A stretch of 64,000 nucleotides of DNA from contig NZ_LXUF01000001.1 in assembly GCF_001648895.1 (NCBI RefSeq), forward strand, positions 992,001-1,056,000. Reading direction: 5' to 3'. The position numbers were made by a program, and so were the translations under genes. Below are positions 32,577-40,985 of the stretch, piece by piece. How positions within the stretch are numbered: position 1 is the first letter of the stretch; the number at the start of each line of letters is the position of its first letter. The notes under the pieces are model-generated. The model was not told the origin of the DNA. It was given only the letters and a program-made list of their open reading frames with translations, and searched no databases. The DNA comes from Methylovorus sp. MM2. GTDB taxonomy: Bacteria > Pseudomonadota > Gammaproteobacteria > Burkholderiales > Methylophilaceae.

Positions 32577-33026
32577 ATGAACATCGCCCAGAATAAAAAA
32601 GCCTTTCACGACTACTTTATCGAAGAGAAGTATGAAGCCGGTATCGTGCTTGAAGGTTGGGAAGTCAAAGCCATTCGCGATAATCGCATACAGCTAAAAG
32701 AGGCTTATGTGGTCATCATGAGTGGTGAGATATACCTCATCGGCTGCCATGTCACGCCTTTGGGGTCTGCATCAACCCATGTGCGCCCTGACTCCATCCG
32801 CACCCGTAAGTTATTGCTACATTCAGAAGAGATCGCCAAACTCATTGGTAAAGTCGATCGCGCAGGATATACGTTAGTACCGCTGGATATGCATTACACG
32901 CGGGGCAGGGTGAAAGTACAGATAGGCCTTGCCAAAGGTAAGAAGCAATACGATAAACGTGAATCAGAAAAAGAGCGTGATTGGGAGCGCGAAAAAGGCC
33001 GTATTATACGAGCCGCAAACAAATAG
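32577..33026 (+). CDS. smpB: SsrA-binding protein SmpB
   Basis: Binds tmRNA and places it in the ribosomal A site during trans-translation. It has 149 residues. Family landmarks: [39 protein letters not shown], the [15 protein letters not shown] region, and a C-terminal basic tail ([20 protein letters not shown]) that becomes helical in the mRNA channel. Encoded about 90 bases upstream of its RNA partner ssrA. Confidence 0.98.
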   Translation: MNIAQNKKAFHDYFIEEKYEAGIVLEGWEVKAIRDNRIQLKEAYVVIMSGEIYLIGCHVTPLGSASTHVRPDSIRTRKLLLHSEEIAKLIGKVDRAGYTLVPLDMHYTRGRVKVQIGLAKGKKQYDKRESEKERDWEREKGRIIRAANK

Positions 33027-33064
33027 GCTTTATCAAGCGTATAATTCAGTATGCATTAAACTAA

Positions 33065-33093
33065 TTCGATCTGAATCAGTCTCAATGTAGTAT
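33065..33093 (+). promoter_or_regulatory. Candidate promoter of ssrA
   Basis: TTCGAT (33065-33070) and TAGTAT (33088-33093) with a 17-base spacer. The transcript would begin near 33100, leaving a short leader for RNase P to remove. Confidence 0.35.
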
Positions 33094-33114
33094 CAAAGTG
33101 TTTCAAACCAAGTA

Positions 33115-33478
33115 GGGGCCGACCAGGTTTCGACGTGGGTTGCAAAGCAGTGCAGGGCATACCGAGGCCTAGTCACCTCGTAAATAAACTAGAAAAAAGT
33201 ATAGTCGCAAACGACGAAACTTACGCTCTAGCCGCTTAATACCGGTTGGACGCTGCACCGAAGGGCCTCTCGGTCGGGTGGGGTAACCCACAGCAGCGTC
33301 ATAAAGAGAGGATCGTGTTGTATTGGGTTACTTAATACATCATTAAATCCAAGGTAACTCGCCTGCTGTTTGCTTGCTCGTTGGTGAGCATCAGGTTAAA
33401 TTAAACAACACAGCTAAGTATGTAGAACTGTCTGTGGCGGGCTTGCGGACGGGGGTTCGATTCCCCCCGGCTCCACCA
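33115..33478 (+). ncRNA. ssrA: Transfer-messenger RNA (tmRNA)
   Basis: 364 bases. The 5' end GGGGCCG pairs with the 3' CGGCTCC, followed by the encoded ACCA; the T arm GGGGGTTCGATTCCCCCC is intact. The resume codon GCA is at 33207, the tag reads ANDETYALAA, and the stop TAA is at 33237-33239. The tag ends in the ALAA motif recognised by ClpXP. It is a one-piece tmRNA beside smpB, with no insertion at its 3' end. Confidence 0.97.
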
Positions 33479-33492
33479 AATAAAAGTAATAA

Positions 33493-33531
33493 CAGAAAAG
33501 CCGAAATGCTAATAGCATTCCGGCTTTTCTG
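33493..33531. terminator. Terminator following ssrA
   Basis: CAGAAAAGCCG...AGCATTCCGGCTTTTCTG forms an 18-bp hairpin with one mismatch. T-rich on the plus side (GTTTCTATAT). It also lies just beyond the stop of the convergent DUF2171 gene. Confidence 0.8.
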
Positions 33532-33546
33532 TTTCTATATGCTAGT

Positions 33547-33780
33547 TTATTGAAGTGTCGTTGACCATTCTTTCATTGCCTCTTCATGAGGTCTATCTAT
33601 TCGCACTTCAGCATCATCTGTAGAGGCTACCCAATCAATTGGGATGTAGTGATTTTGGCCTTTTTCATCTTCGGATAGTTTTATATGGTTGCTTCCTGCC
33701 ATGCTATCTACGGTTGCGAATTTCTCACCGCGTGAACACAAAACAGGCATGCCGGGCAATATTCCATGTGAAAGACTCAT
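33547..33780 (-). CDS. DUF2171 domain-containing protein
   Basis: Small soluble protein of unknown function, 77 residues. The DUF2171 pattern is recognisable: ILPGMPVLCSRGEKFATVDS, a middle IKLSEDEKGQNHYIPIDWV and C-terminal EVRIDRPHEEAMKEW. Similar to PRC-barrel-like small proteins often linked to stress. Good ribosome binding site GGAGAT. Monocistronic, converging on the ssrA terminator. Confidence 0.82.
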   Translation of the reverse strand: MSLSHGILPGMPVLCSRGEKFATVDSMAGSNHIKLSEDEKGQNHYIPIDWVASTDDAEVRIDRPHEEAMKEWSTTLQ

Positions 33781-33904
33781 GATGTATCTCCAAAATGTGA
33801 TTTTGAAGATAGATTGTCTGGCTTATGTGGGTTTTAAATAAGCCGCAATATTCTGACTTTAACGTAAGAATCTACTGAGCGTGTCCTACGTCAATTATAA
33901 AAAG

Positions 33905-34468
33905 CTACTGCTCTACTAACAGGATGCGATAACGCAAACTCGAACTTTGCCCATATTGTTTGGGTTTCTCGAATCGTTCGATGAGTGTGCCGCCATTCTT
34001 CTCAATGACGCGTTGAGAAGGAATGTTATCTGGATCGGTGACGATTTCAACATATTGAAATTCTTGTGTATTTATCTTTGATAATAGCTGCTTGAGCGCG
34101 TCAGTAGCGTAGCCCATGCCTTGCTTCCAAGGCACTACCGAATAACCGATATGGCCTAGGCAATACGGAGGAAGCGCATTTGAGCCGGGCTGCCAGCGAA
34201 AGCCTATTACTCCGCAAAATTCACCATCCCATAACCATTGCTGATAACTTGGCAGGCGCTGTACTTTTGTACCATCAGGAAGCGATATTGCATCGCCAAT
34301 CGCTTTTGGATCGGTGAGGCTGCTTATAAAAGCTATCGGGTCTTTTGCGATCTTTTCTAATTGTTCTTTAATGGCGCTTGCGCCGTGAACATTGTCTGGA
34401 GACCAATTTTTCTCGAGTGCCTGAACATAATCAGGCAATAAATCAACGGACGGATTTAGAAGATGCAT
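33905..34468 (-). CDS. GNAT-family N-acetyltransferase
   Basis: Probable acetyl-CoA-dependent acetyltransferase with unknown substrate. It has 187 residues from the ATG at 34468; the frame reaches a TTG at 34483. GNAT features: beta strands CGVIGFRWQPG and HIGYSVVPW, the acetyl-CoA loop QGMGYATDALKQLL, and the last motif IPSQRVIEKNGGTLIERF (RimJ/YdaF-like). The N-terminal 60 residues are less conserved. Stands alone. Confidence 0.88.
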   Translation of the reverse strand: MHLLNPSVDLLPDYVQALEKNWSPDNVHGASAIKEQLEKIAKDPIAFISSLTDPKAIGDAISLPDGTKVQRLPSYQQWLWDGEFCGVIGFRWQPGSNALPPYCLGHIGYSVVPWKQGMGYATDALKQLLSKINTQEFQYVEIVTDPDNIPSQRVIEKNGGTLIERFEKPKQYGQSSSLRYRILLVEQ

Positions 34469-34610
34469 GGGGTTTAGTATCAATTACTCACGTGTTTGTA
34501 ACTATTTGTTGTAGAAATTACATAATTTTGAAACAAATGACCACCATAATGAGAAACCTAATCTTTACCCAAGGTTAGGTTTATTAACTATATTCCCACA
34601 AGGAAAAATC

Positions 34611-34856
34611 ATGGTAGTCGAGTATTTTATCAAAATTGTTATCCCCATCGTGTTCTCTGCTTTTGTGGCAGCTTTCGGTTGGTTTGCATACGAGATCGAA
34701 GGCGCAGTGGTCGCTGGTGTATCTTCTCTAGTGATCTCTGCTATTTGGACTTGCTATAGCTGGTTCATTTCAACAAGACATATCCTAAAGCAAAATTTAG
34801 TGGCTCGCCGTAATGCAATGAAGGCAAAAAGAGCAACACTTAAAGTCGCTATATAA
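34611..34856 (+). CDS. Small two-helix membrane protein, unknown function
   Basis: 81 residues preceded by an AAGGA ribosome binding site eight bases before the ATG. Two hydrophobic helices (about 5-28 and 31-52; IVIPIVFSAFVAAFGWFAY and VVAGVSSLVISAIWTCYSWF) are followed by a strongly basic cytoplasmic tail (RRNAMKAKRATLK). I do not recognise the family. Codon use and the ribosome binding site make it a likely real gene. Confidence 0.6.
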   Translation: MVVEYFIKIVIPIVFSAFVAAFGWFAYEIEGAVVAGVSSLVISAIWTCYSWFISTRHILKQNLVARRNAMKAKRATLKVAI

Positions 34857-34895
34857 ATCGTCTTGAACCAACAAAATCGTTAATATGATTTAAAA

Positions 34896-34921
34896 AATAA
34901 GGCAGTCGAAACTGCCTTATT
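34896..34921 (-). terminator. Terminator of the Cache/CheW gene
   Basis: On the minus strand AATAAGGCAGT-TTCG-ACTGCCTTATT forms a perfect 11-bp stem with a TTCG tetraloop, running into TTTTT. It also faces the end of the small membrane protein gene. Confidence 0.88.
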
Positions 34922-34930
34922 GGTTGGCTA

Positions 34931-37576
34931 TTAACTCTCTAACGCTGGCAGTGGTATGTCTGGAAGTTGTTCGCCAGCTTCTAGTAGCTTATGCGCCTCG
35001 ATGATCTTGTTCCATAGGCTTTCAGCAGAAATCACCACTAGCAGGTTGTGTTGACCATTATCTGACTCTACTTTTGTAATGCCTTCTGTCGTGGTATTGG
35101 CATTCGCAAAGATAGTGGCCATGGGTTCTATGCTTTCCAGCACGATCGCAGGGATTTCGCCTAGCGCATTGACCAATATACCAAAGTGGGATGATTCAGC
35201 AGTGCGTTGTATGACGACGACTTGTTTGGAATCGGTTGGTGTATTGTCTTCTGGTGCGCCAATCGCGCGTGCAAGATTGACGACGGGTATCACTTTCCCC
35301 TGATGCTGCATGATGCCTTCCAGAATTGAGGAGGTATCAGGCAGACTCTTTATCTGGTTGGTTTGTATGGCTTCGATCACTTGCGTTGCAGGCAGACCCA
35401 GCCATTGGTTGCCAACATAGAAGGTAGCGAATTCTTCAGCATTTTCTGCTGAAGCGTTAGTGGTGGTCGGTTTGAACTGGTTATGCTGGAACGCATACTC
35501 TGCTTCAATGATCGCATCGATCTCGGCTGCGATTCCCAATGGGATGAATATCAATGCAGTGATCGGGTTTTGATAGGCGTCTTCAGGCCCTTTAAATTCT
35601 CTATAGCCTGATGATGCGCGGGCACCAACCGCATAGTAACGACCTTCATAGATGGCGATATCAAAAGCGGCTTCACCCGGGGCAAGCTTGCAGAGATGTG
35701 CCTGTAATGTGAATTGGCTACCTACCTTAAAGGCTGGCATGGTCGATGATATGACTTGCTGATCACCATCTACATATAGCGTAAAGCTGCCGATGATAGG
35801 CTCACCGTTGGCATCGCGTGGCAATGAGTCCTCAAGCATAGCCGAGAATTGTGGCGTGCTATCGAACACAATGCCGATGCCGCCGACGACTTGATTATTC
35901 TCTGCGCGAATTGCCGCGGAATAGATGTAAGTCGGCTGGTTTTTATACAGCGGCGAGGGCTCAAATTTTGATACTACATAGTCTTGCGATGAGCGCAGGC
36001 TACGTGTGCGGTTGACCCATTCGGCATCCATCGTCGTGCCGACAAAGTGCTGATAGGATGAATTTGAGACAGCCAGAATCTCACCTTGCTTATCGAAGAC
36101 TACCAAGTTTGAATACACCGTATACAAGTTATTGATGTAGACGAGTACGCGCGCGATATTTGCCTTGTCATGGTCCGTAATCTTCGGTTTTGACAGCAAT
36201 TGTTGAAAAGTCGCTGTCAGCGCCCACCATCTACAATCGTTCGCACGTTCGTAGAGGTTTCTGTCCATGATATCCACGGCAAGTGACGCAAAGAAACGCG
36301 AGTTCTCCAGCATGACGGATACGACTGTCTGATAGAGGTCCGATACGGTTTTTTCAATCACATGCTGGGTTTTAAAGCCGGTATTACTGATCTCCCAAAG
36401 TAGCATCTTTGAGAAATTAGTCTGGTGTGCAAGGCCGTTAGAGTTACGTTTTTGCCAGATATTGCCGTTCCATACGGACTGATTAAGTTTGCTTTGGATC
36501 GTAGCGGCCTGTTTCGGTATCTCGAGCAATGTTTGCGAAAATAGCAGGGGGCTACGCATGACTTTCTTGAGTAGCTTGTTGTCAATGTTGTTGATGATGG
36601 ACGAGATGTCGTCATCGAACGCATGCTCCAGTGGAATCATGGCGTGACCTATCCACCCCGGCCCCATATAGCCTTGATAGCCTTTTGTGTGCTTGGTCAC
36701 AGCAAGATACTCTCGCCCTGCAAAACGGGTGATTATCCAATCGGCATCCCCGGCTTTTTCCAGTTTTGCGCCAATCGGTATCTGATAGCTATCACTACTT
36801 GCGATCACGCGACCATCTTGATCGAGTAGTAACCCAACCGCCCATTCCTGTTGGGTAATCAGTTCTGCGAACACGCCTTCCATCTCATTTTTAAAACGGA
36901 AGCAGAGACACAGAACACCTAGTGCCTCATTGCTATTGTCGCGAGTGACGCGGAAAGCGTAAACCAAGCCTACATCTTGATTGGGTAGCAAATCGGTTTT
37001 TCTGAAAACCTCGATATACGCGGCTTCGGTATGGATTGATTCCTGCACCAATGGATCGTGAATCACCGAGATGGGATTGTTTTCGTCCAACTGCACCAAA
37101 ACATTGCCTTCAAGATCTAATAAAACGATATTGAAATAGACTGAATATTTTTTTACGTACTCTTTAAATCTGTCTTTAAGCGCCTCGTAATCGTCATCAT
37201 CTGCCATATCCTCGGCATGTTTGATGAGAAATCCGCTGACATTGTCATCGGTAGCCAAAAAACCGATATCGGCTGTGCGCTCAAATAGATTGCGTACGAC
37301 GATGTCTACTGCCACTTGGGCTTTGACAGTAATTGCCGTGACTGTTTTGTTGAGGGTTTCTTCTGCGAGGCTATCTAACACGTTGTTTGTGACTTGGCTG
37401 AAGGCAAGCCGAGTCTCGTTCATATCGGTGCCCGTGCCTGATAGCTGGCCTAGGAGGGAGAGGTTATCCCAAATACTCTGAAGCTGATGGAGTGATTCTC
37501 GGTAACGGTTCAGGCTCACCATTTTGGTGACCATATTATTTTGCTTGCTAGATTTATTAGGAACCGATGTATCCAT
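34931..37576 (-). CDS. Large soluble sensor with two Cache-like regions and a C-terminal CheW domain
   Basis: 881 residues. The C-terminus, about 715-865, is a CheW-like domain (FATFYVGNQWLGLPATQVIE; HQGKVIPVVNLARAIGAP; HFGILVNALGEIPAIV). Two similar sensory regions precede it: about 60-340 (VYFNIVLLDLEGNVLVQLDE; LLLDQDGRVIASSDSYQIPI) and about 420-700 (VVFDKQGEILAVSNSSYQHF; FTLYVDGDQQVISSTMPAF), each with the 'hxxDxxGxhhA' strand pattern and paired PAS-like lobes of dCache domains. No TM helix, signal peptide, HAMP or methyl-accepting hairpin is visible, so it appears cytoplasmic and is not a standard chemoreceptor. It could couple a ligand signal to CheA or dock at an array. No other chemotaxis gene is nearby. 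Confidence 0.78.
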   Translation of the reverse strand: MDTSVPNKSSKQNNMVTKMVSLNRYRESLHQLQSIWDNLSLLGQLSGTGTDMNETRLAFSQVTNNVLDSLAEETLNKTVTAITVKAQVAVDIVVRNLFERTADIGFLATDDNVSGFLIKHAEDMADDDDYEALKDRFKEYVKKYSVYFNIVLLDLEGNVLVQLDENNPISVIHDPLVQESIHTEAAYIEVFRKTDLLPNQDVGLVYAFRVTRDNSNEALGVLCLCFRFKNEMEGVFAELITQQEWAVGLLLDQDGRVIASSDSYQIPIGAKLEKAGDADWIITRFAGREYLAVTKHTKGYQGYMGPGWIGHAMIPLEHAFDDDISSIINNIDNKLLKKVMRSPLLFSQTLLEIPKQAATIQSKLNQSVWNGNIWQKRNSNGLAHQTNFSKMLLWEISNTGFKTQHVIEKTVSDLYQTVVSVMLENSRFFASLAVDIMDRNLYERANDCRWWALTATFQQLLSKPKITDHDKANIARVLVYINNLYTVYSNLVVFDKQGEILAVSNSSYQHFVGTTMDAEWVNRTRSLRSSQDYVVSKFEPSPLYKNQPTYIYSAAIRAENNQVVGGIGIVFDSTPQFSAMLEDSLPRDANGEPIIGSFTLYVDGDQQVISSTMPAFKVGSQFTLQAHLCKLAPGEAAFDIAIYEGRYYAVGARASSGYREFKGPEDAYQNPITALIFIPLGIAAEIDAIIEAEYAFQHNQFKPTTTNASAENAEEFATFYVGNQWLGLPATQVIEAIQTNQIKSLPDTSSILEGIMQHQGKVIPVVNLARAIGAPEDNTPTDSKQVVVIQRTAESSHFGILVNALGEIPAIVLESIEPMATIFANANTTTEGITKVESDNGQHNLLVVISAESLWNKIIEAHKLLEAGEQLPDIPLPALES

Positions 37577-37653
37577 ATATTGATAGCCTAAAAAATGTTT
37601 ATTTATTTTATATCAGCAAGGATTGTGCCGTGATAACTGAGCGCATGATTCGA

Positions 37654-37683
37654 TTGGGCAACGAGCGCTAACAATGCTAAAAT
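37654..37683 (+). promoter_or_regulatory. Candidate promoter of the cupin gene
   Basis: TTGGGC (37654-37659) and TAAAAT (37678-37683) separated by 18 bases; the ATG is 60 bases downstream. Divergent from the Cache/CheW gene. Confidence 0.35.
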
Positions 37684-37743
37684 CAGGCTTCTTAAGCGTG
37701 ATATCGTTAAAAAATTAGTAATCTTTAAAATTAGGATAGATAT

Positions 37744-38019
37744 ATGAGTCAAATTACTGTTGAGCATAACCCAAGCGAAGAGAAGCTGAAGCAATTGGGC
37801 GTTTCTGGTTGGTCAATCTGGGAAAAAGAAGTGTCTAAGTTCCCACTGAATTTCGGTGCTAAAGAAACAGCCTACATTCTTGAAGGCGAAATCGTTGTTA
37901 CCCCTAAAGGCGGCGAGCCAGTACGTATCGTTCCTGGTGATTTCGTTGTATTCCCTGAAGGTCTTAAGACTGATTGGGAAGTGGTTAAGCCATTGCGCAA
38001 GCACTACAAGCACGGTTAA
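37744..38019 (+). CDS. Cupin domain-containing protein (DUF861 type)
   Basis: 91-residue single-domain cupin of unknown substrate. The pattern KETAYILEGEIVVTPKGGEP, VRIVPGDFVVFPEGLKTDWEV and the C-terminal RKHYKHG match the ureidoglycine-aminohydrolase-like (cupin_3) family. Only a reduced set of metal ligands is present, as in other small cupins. AGGATAG ribosome binding site. Followed by a strong terminator. Confidence 0.9.
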   Translation: MSQITVEHNPSEEKLKQLGVSGWSIWEKEVSKFPLNFGAKETAYILEGEIVVTPKGGEPVRIVPGDFVVFPEGLKTDWEVVKPLRKHYKHG

Positions 38020-38056
38020 TTGTTTCTTGCCATCTGTGATGATGGCTTGAGCAAAT

Positions 38057-38097
38057 AAAAAAGCATCCCCGCGTTTAAAAGGGATGCTTTTTATTTT
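38057..38097. terminator. Bidirectional terminator between cupin and sulfatase genes
   Basis: AAAAAAGCATCCC and GGGATGCTTTTT around an 11-base loop, then TATTTT. It serves both convergent genes. Confidence 0.9.
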
Positions 38098-38124
38098 GCT
38101 TAGAGATTGAGCGTCAGTGCGGTC

Positions 38125-40095
38125 TTATTTCAAAGCGACCACAGTTTTAGGTGGGAACTCTTTCAGTGCACCTTTTTTGAACTCGCGTGATGCGGTTTGG
38201 TAATAGGCAATCGCTTCATCCAATAATTGCTGATTCATATCAGTCTTTTCAGCGTCAAGCGTTACAGGGTCGATCTTGAATGCCTCGGCTTTTTGTTTTG
38301 GCGATAACACGATCAGGGTGTTGTCTTTATAGTAACCAAGCTCCTGATAGTTACTGATGAATGCCCGCGCAGGCGTATTTTGCGCTTTGAATAAAGATTG
38401 CCCGAAAAACGTATCATCGCCTTTAACGCCGACAAGATCGATTAAGGTTGGCGCAATGTCGATCTGGCTTGCCATGCGCTTGTAGGTGCCAGCTGCCAAC
38501 ATATCGGGCGCATAAAAGATCAAAGGGATATGATATTTAGCGACTGGTAGTTTGGTCTTGCCAGCAACAGATGCGCAGTGGTCGGCTACGATGACGAATA
38601 GCGTATCTTTAAACCACGGTTTTGTTTTTGCATCTTCAATGAATTTTCCTAGTGCGTAATCCGTATATTTAACCGCGCCGTCACGGTTACCTTGTGGCAT
38701 ATCGACGCGACCTTCCGGGAAAGTGAAAGGGCGGTGATTGCTGGTAGTCATCACATGGGCGAAGAACGGTTGGTTTTTTGCGAATGATTGATCCAACGTT
38801 TTTAGCGTATGGTTGAAGAGGCTTTCATCCGCAACGCCCCATACATTCTCGGCGGCGATCTCATCGGCATTAAAGTCGGTGCGATCGATGACTTTGTAGT
38901 CGTTGCCCCTGAAATAGGCATTCATGTTATCGAAATAGCCGTAGCCGCCATAGATGAAGTAGGTCTGATAACCTTTGGCTTCCATAAACTCACCAACGGT
39001 CGCTAGGTGATCGTTGTTTGGCCGGTGTACGATTGCCTGGCCGGGAATTGGCGGTGCCCCAAGGGACAGTGCATCCAAGCCTCGCACGGTACGAGTGCCG
39101 GTAGCGAACAGGTTTTCGAATTTAAGGCCTTGGGCAGCTATTTTATCCAGGTTAGGCGTTAAATTATCTTTGCTGCCATAAGCACCAAGGTATTCAGCAG
39201 AAAGGCTTTCTACCGAGATGAGGACGACATTCTTAGGGCGGCGGGTGAATGGGCCGATCTCTTCTTTCTCGGTGAAATTGGCTTTCATGATGTGGCGTGT
39301 AATATTTGTAAGTGGGGTGCGAGTCACACCTAGTGATGCCAAGGTCTCATCGGCCTTGTTTTGATCCATGGTCTGGTAGAACTTGTCATAATCCAGCTCA
39401 TTACGGCGCATGGCGGCTGCCAAGGTAAATAATCCGTTACCTGACAGCTCGTTGGCATAGGCATTATTGGTCGCTTGGGCTTGATCAATATTGGCGACGT
39501 TGTAACTTAATGTTGGTAGGATCATTGCGACTGCCAGTATCGCAAATCGCTGTTTATAAGTGCGAGGCGCGTCAGAGAATCTGAAGTATTTACGTAGTAC
39601 CAAAACCAGCACAAGTGAAAATAGCCCAATACCTGCCATGATCAATGGCACAGGATAAGATTCGCGGATATTACCAATCACTTCATTCGTGTAGATCAGG
39701 TAGTCAACAGCGATAAAGTTAAAGCGGGTAGTGAATTCTTGCCAGAAGATGAATTCAGAAATTACCCCGAATAATAAGCTGAATGCGATCACCCAAGCCA
39801 ATGTCCAGCGGATGATGTGGCTAGCCTTGCTTACGCGCCAGCGGTTTGGCAGTAGTGTTGAAAGAATAAGAAATGGGGTAATCAGGTAGGCGAGCGTCCA
39901 GGTATCGAACCATGCGCCTAAGCCTAACGCTGCAATTGATGGCGCAAACCCTGTTTGTGCGGGGCCAACGTTAAACCATAAAACGAATCTTAATATTAAC
40001 CAGAAGCTGACAGCGATAAGTCCGATAAGGGCAGCAAATAAAATCGGCCGTTGCTTGGTGGTGTTGGCGGTAGGTGAGTTCAAACTATGCTCCAT
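38125..40095 (-). CDS. LTA-synthase-family membrane sulfatase (phosphoglycerol/phosphoethanolamine transferase-like)
   Basis: Inner-membrane enzyme with an extracytoplasmic alkaline-phosphatase-fold domain that probably moves a phospho-head-group to an envelope polymer (OpgB or LtaS-like). It has 656 residues from the ATG at 40095; the frame extends to a GTG at 40140. Five TM helices lie at about 20-215. The catalytic domain has VSVESLSAEYLGAYG, the nucleophile region LFATGTRTVRGLDALSLGAP, and the metal motif FVIVADHCAS. Target polymer (osmoregulated glucan, teichoic-type or other) unknown. Monocistronic. Confidence 0.85.
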   Translation of the reverse strand: MEHSLNSPTANTTKQRPILFAALIGLIAVSFWLILRFVLWFNVGPAQTGFAPSIAALGLGAWFDTWTLAYLITPFLILSTLLPNRWRVSKASHIIRWTLAWVIAFSLLFGVISEFIFWQEFTTRFNFIAVDYLIYTNEVIGNIRESYPVPLIMAGIGLFSLVLVLVLRKYFRFSDAPRTYKQRFAILAVAMILPTLSYNVANIDQAQATNNAYANELSGNGLFTLAAAMRRNELDYDKFYQTMDQNKADETLASLGVTRTPLTNITRHIMKANFTEKEEIGPFTRRPKNVVLISVESLSAEYLGAYGSKDNLTPNLDKIAAQGLKFENLFATGTRTVRGLDALSLGAPPIPGQAIVHRPNNDHLATVGEFMEAKGYQTYFIYGGYGYFDNMNAYFRGNDYKVIDRTDFNADEIAAENVWGVADESLFNHTLKTLDQSFAKNQPFFAHVMTTSNHRPFTFPEGRVDMPQGNRDGAVKYTDYALGKFIEDAKTKPWFKDTLFVIVADHCASVAGKTKLPVAKYHIPLIFYAPDMLAAGTYKRMASQIDIAPTLIDLVGVKGDDTFFGQSLFKAQNTPARAFISNYQELGYYKDNTLIVLSPKQKAEAFKIDPVTLDAEKTDMNQQLLDEAIAYYQTASREFKKGALKEFPPKTVVALK

Positions 40096-40293
40096 GAAAT
40101 ACTTAGATGAAACAATAGATTGCAACTGACATGCCAACACTATTTTATTTTATAACTATATGATAATTAAAAATATTATGTATTTTTTGGTTGCCTGCAA
40201 TATCTGCACAAAAACGATTTACTGCAATGGAGAATGACAAATTTTGCAGGGTTTACTCGGAGGGTTGGTAATACTTCGCGAATTGCCGGGAAT

Positions 40294-40321
40294 AAAAAAA
40301 GGAGCTATCGCTCCTTTTTTT
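40294..40321. terminator. Terminator downstream of efp
   Basis: A7-GGAGC-TATC-GCTCC-T7: a perfect bidirectional hairpin 16 bases past the efp stop. The region between it and the sulfatase start (40096-40293) shows no further clear feature. Confidence 0.9.
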
Positions 40322-40337
40322 GAATGGCATTTGCTGA

Positions 40338-40895
40338 TTACTTCACGCGATTTCTGTATTCGCCAGTGCGGGTATCGATTTCGATCTTGTCACCAGTAGC
40401 ACAGAACAATGGCACAGGAAGCTCAAAACCTGTGGCGATCTTGGCTGGCTTCATTACTTTACCTGATGTATCGCCTTTGACTGCTGGCTCTGTGTAGGTG
40501 ATCTCGCGGACTACGGAGTTAGGTAAGTCAACGGAAATAGCTTTGCCATTGTAAAAGCGTACTTCGCATTCCATGCCTGCTTCCAGGAAGTTCAGCGCAT
40601 CTGTCATGTTTTCAGCTTCAACTTCATATTGGTTGTAGTCTGCATCCATGAATACATATAAAGGGTCTGCAAAGTAAGAGTAGGTGACATCTCGTTTTTC
40701 GAGCACAACGACTTCAAACTTGTCGTCAGCTTTGTATACAGATTCGCTCGGCGCTTCAGTCAGCAGGTTCTTGAACTTCATCTTAACCACGGCTGAGTTA
40801 CGGCCAGACTTGTTGTATTCTGCTTTTTGAACAACGAGTGGGTCATTCCCAATCATTATCACGTTGCCTACGCGGACTTCCTGAGCTGTTTTCAT
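40338..40895 (-). CDS. efp: Elongation factor P, Arg32 (EarP-modified) type
   Basis: Relieves ribosome stalling at polyproline. It has 185 residues in three domains. The modified residue is Arg32 in [10 protein letters not shown], in place of Lys34 in the EpmA type; Arg32 is rhamnosylated by EarP, which is encoded next door. Other landmarks: [50 protein letters not shown]. It is the third gene of greB-earP-efp. A short hairpin (GGCCG-CGAGA-CGGCC, 40923-40937) lies in its leader. Confidence 0.97.
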   Translation of the reverse strand: MKTAQEVRVGNVIMIGNDPLVVQKAEYNKSGRNSAVVKMKFKNLLTEAPSESVYKADDKFEVVVLEKRDVTYSYFADPLYVFMDADYNQYEVEAENMTDALNFLEAGMECEVRFYNGKAISVDLPNSVVREITYTEPAVKGDTSGKVMKPAKIATGFELPVPLFCATGDKIEIDTRTGEYRNRVK

Positions 40896-40985
40896 GTGCT
40901 TAATCTCTATATTGTTTTATATGGCCGTCTCGCGGCCTGAAATTGGGTACCTGAATACTTATGGTACGGTCTAAAAAGCCCATGA

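Noticed and set aside
33115-33905. Genomic island at the tmRNA 3' end
   Set aside because: tmRNA genes often serve as attachment sites, but no integrase, no duplicated 3' end and no phage genes are seen downstream.
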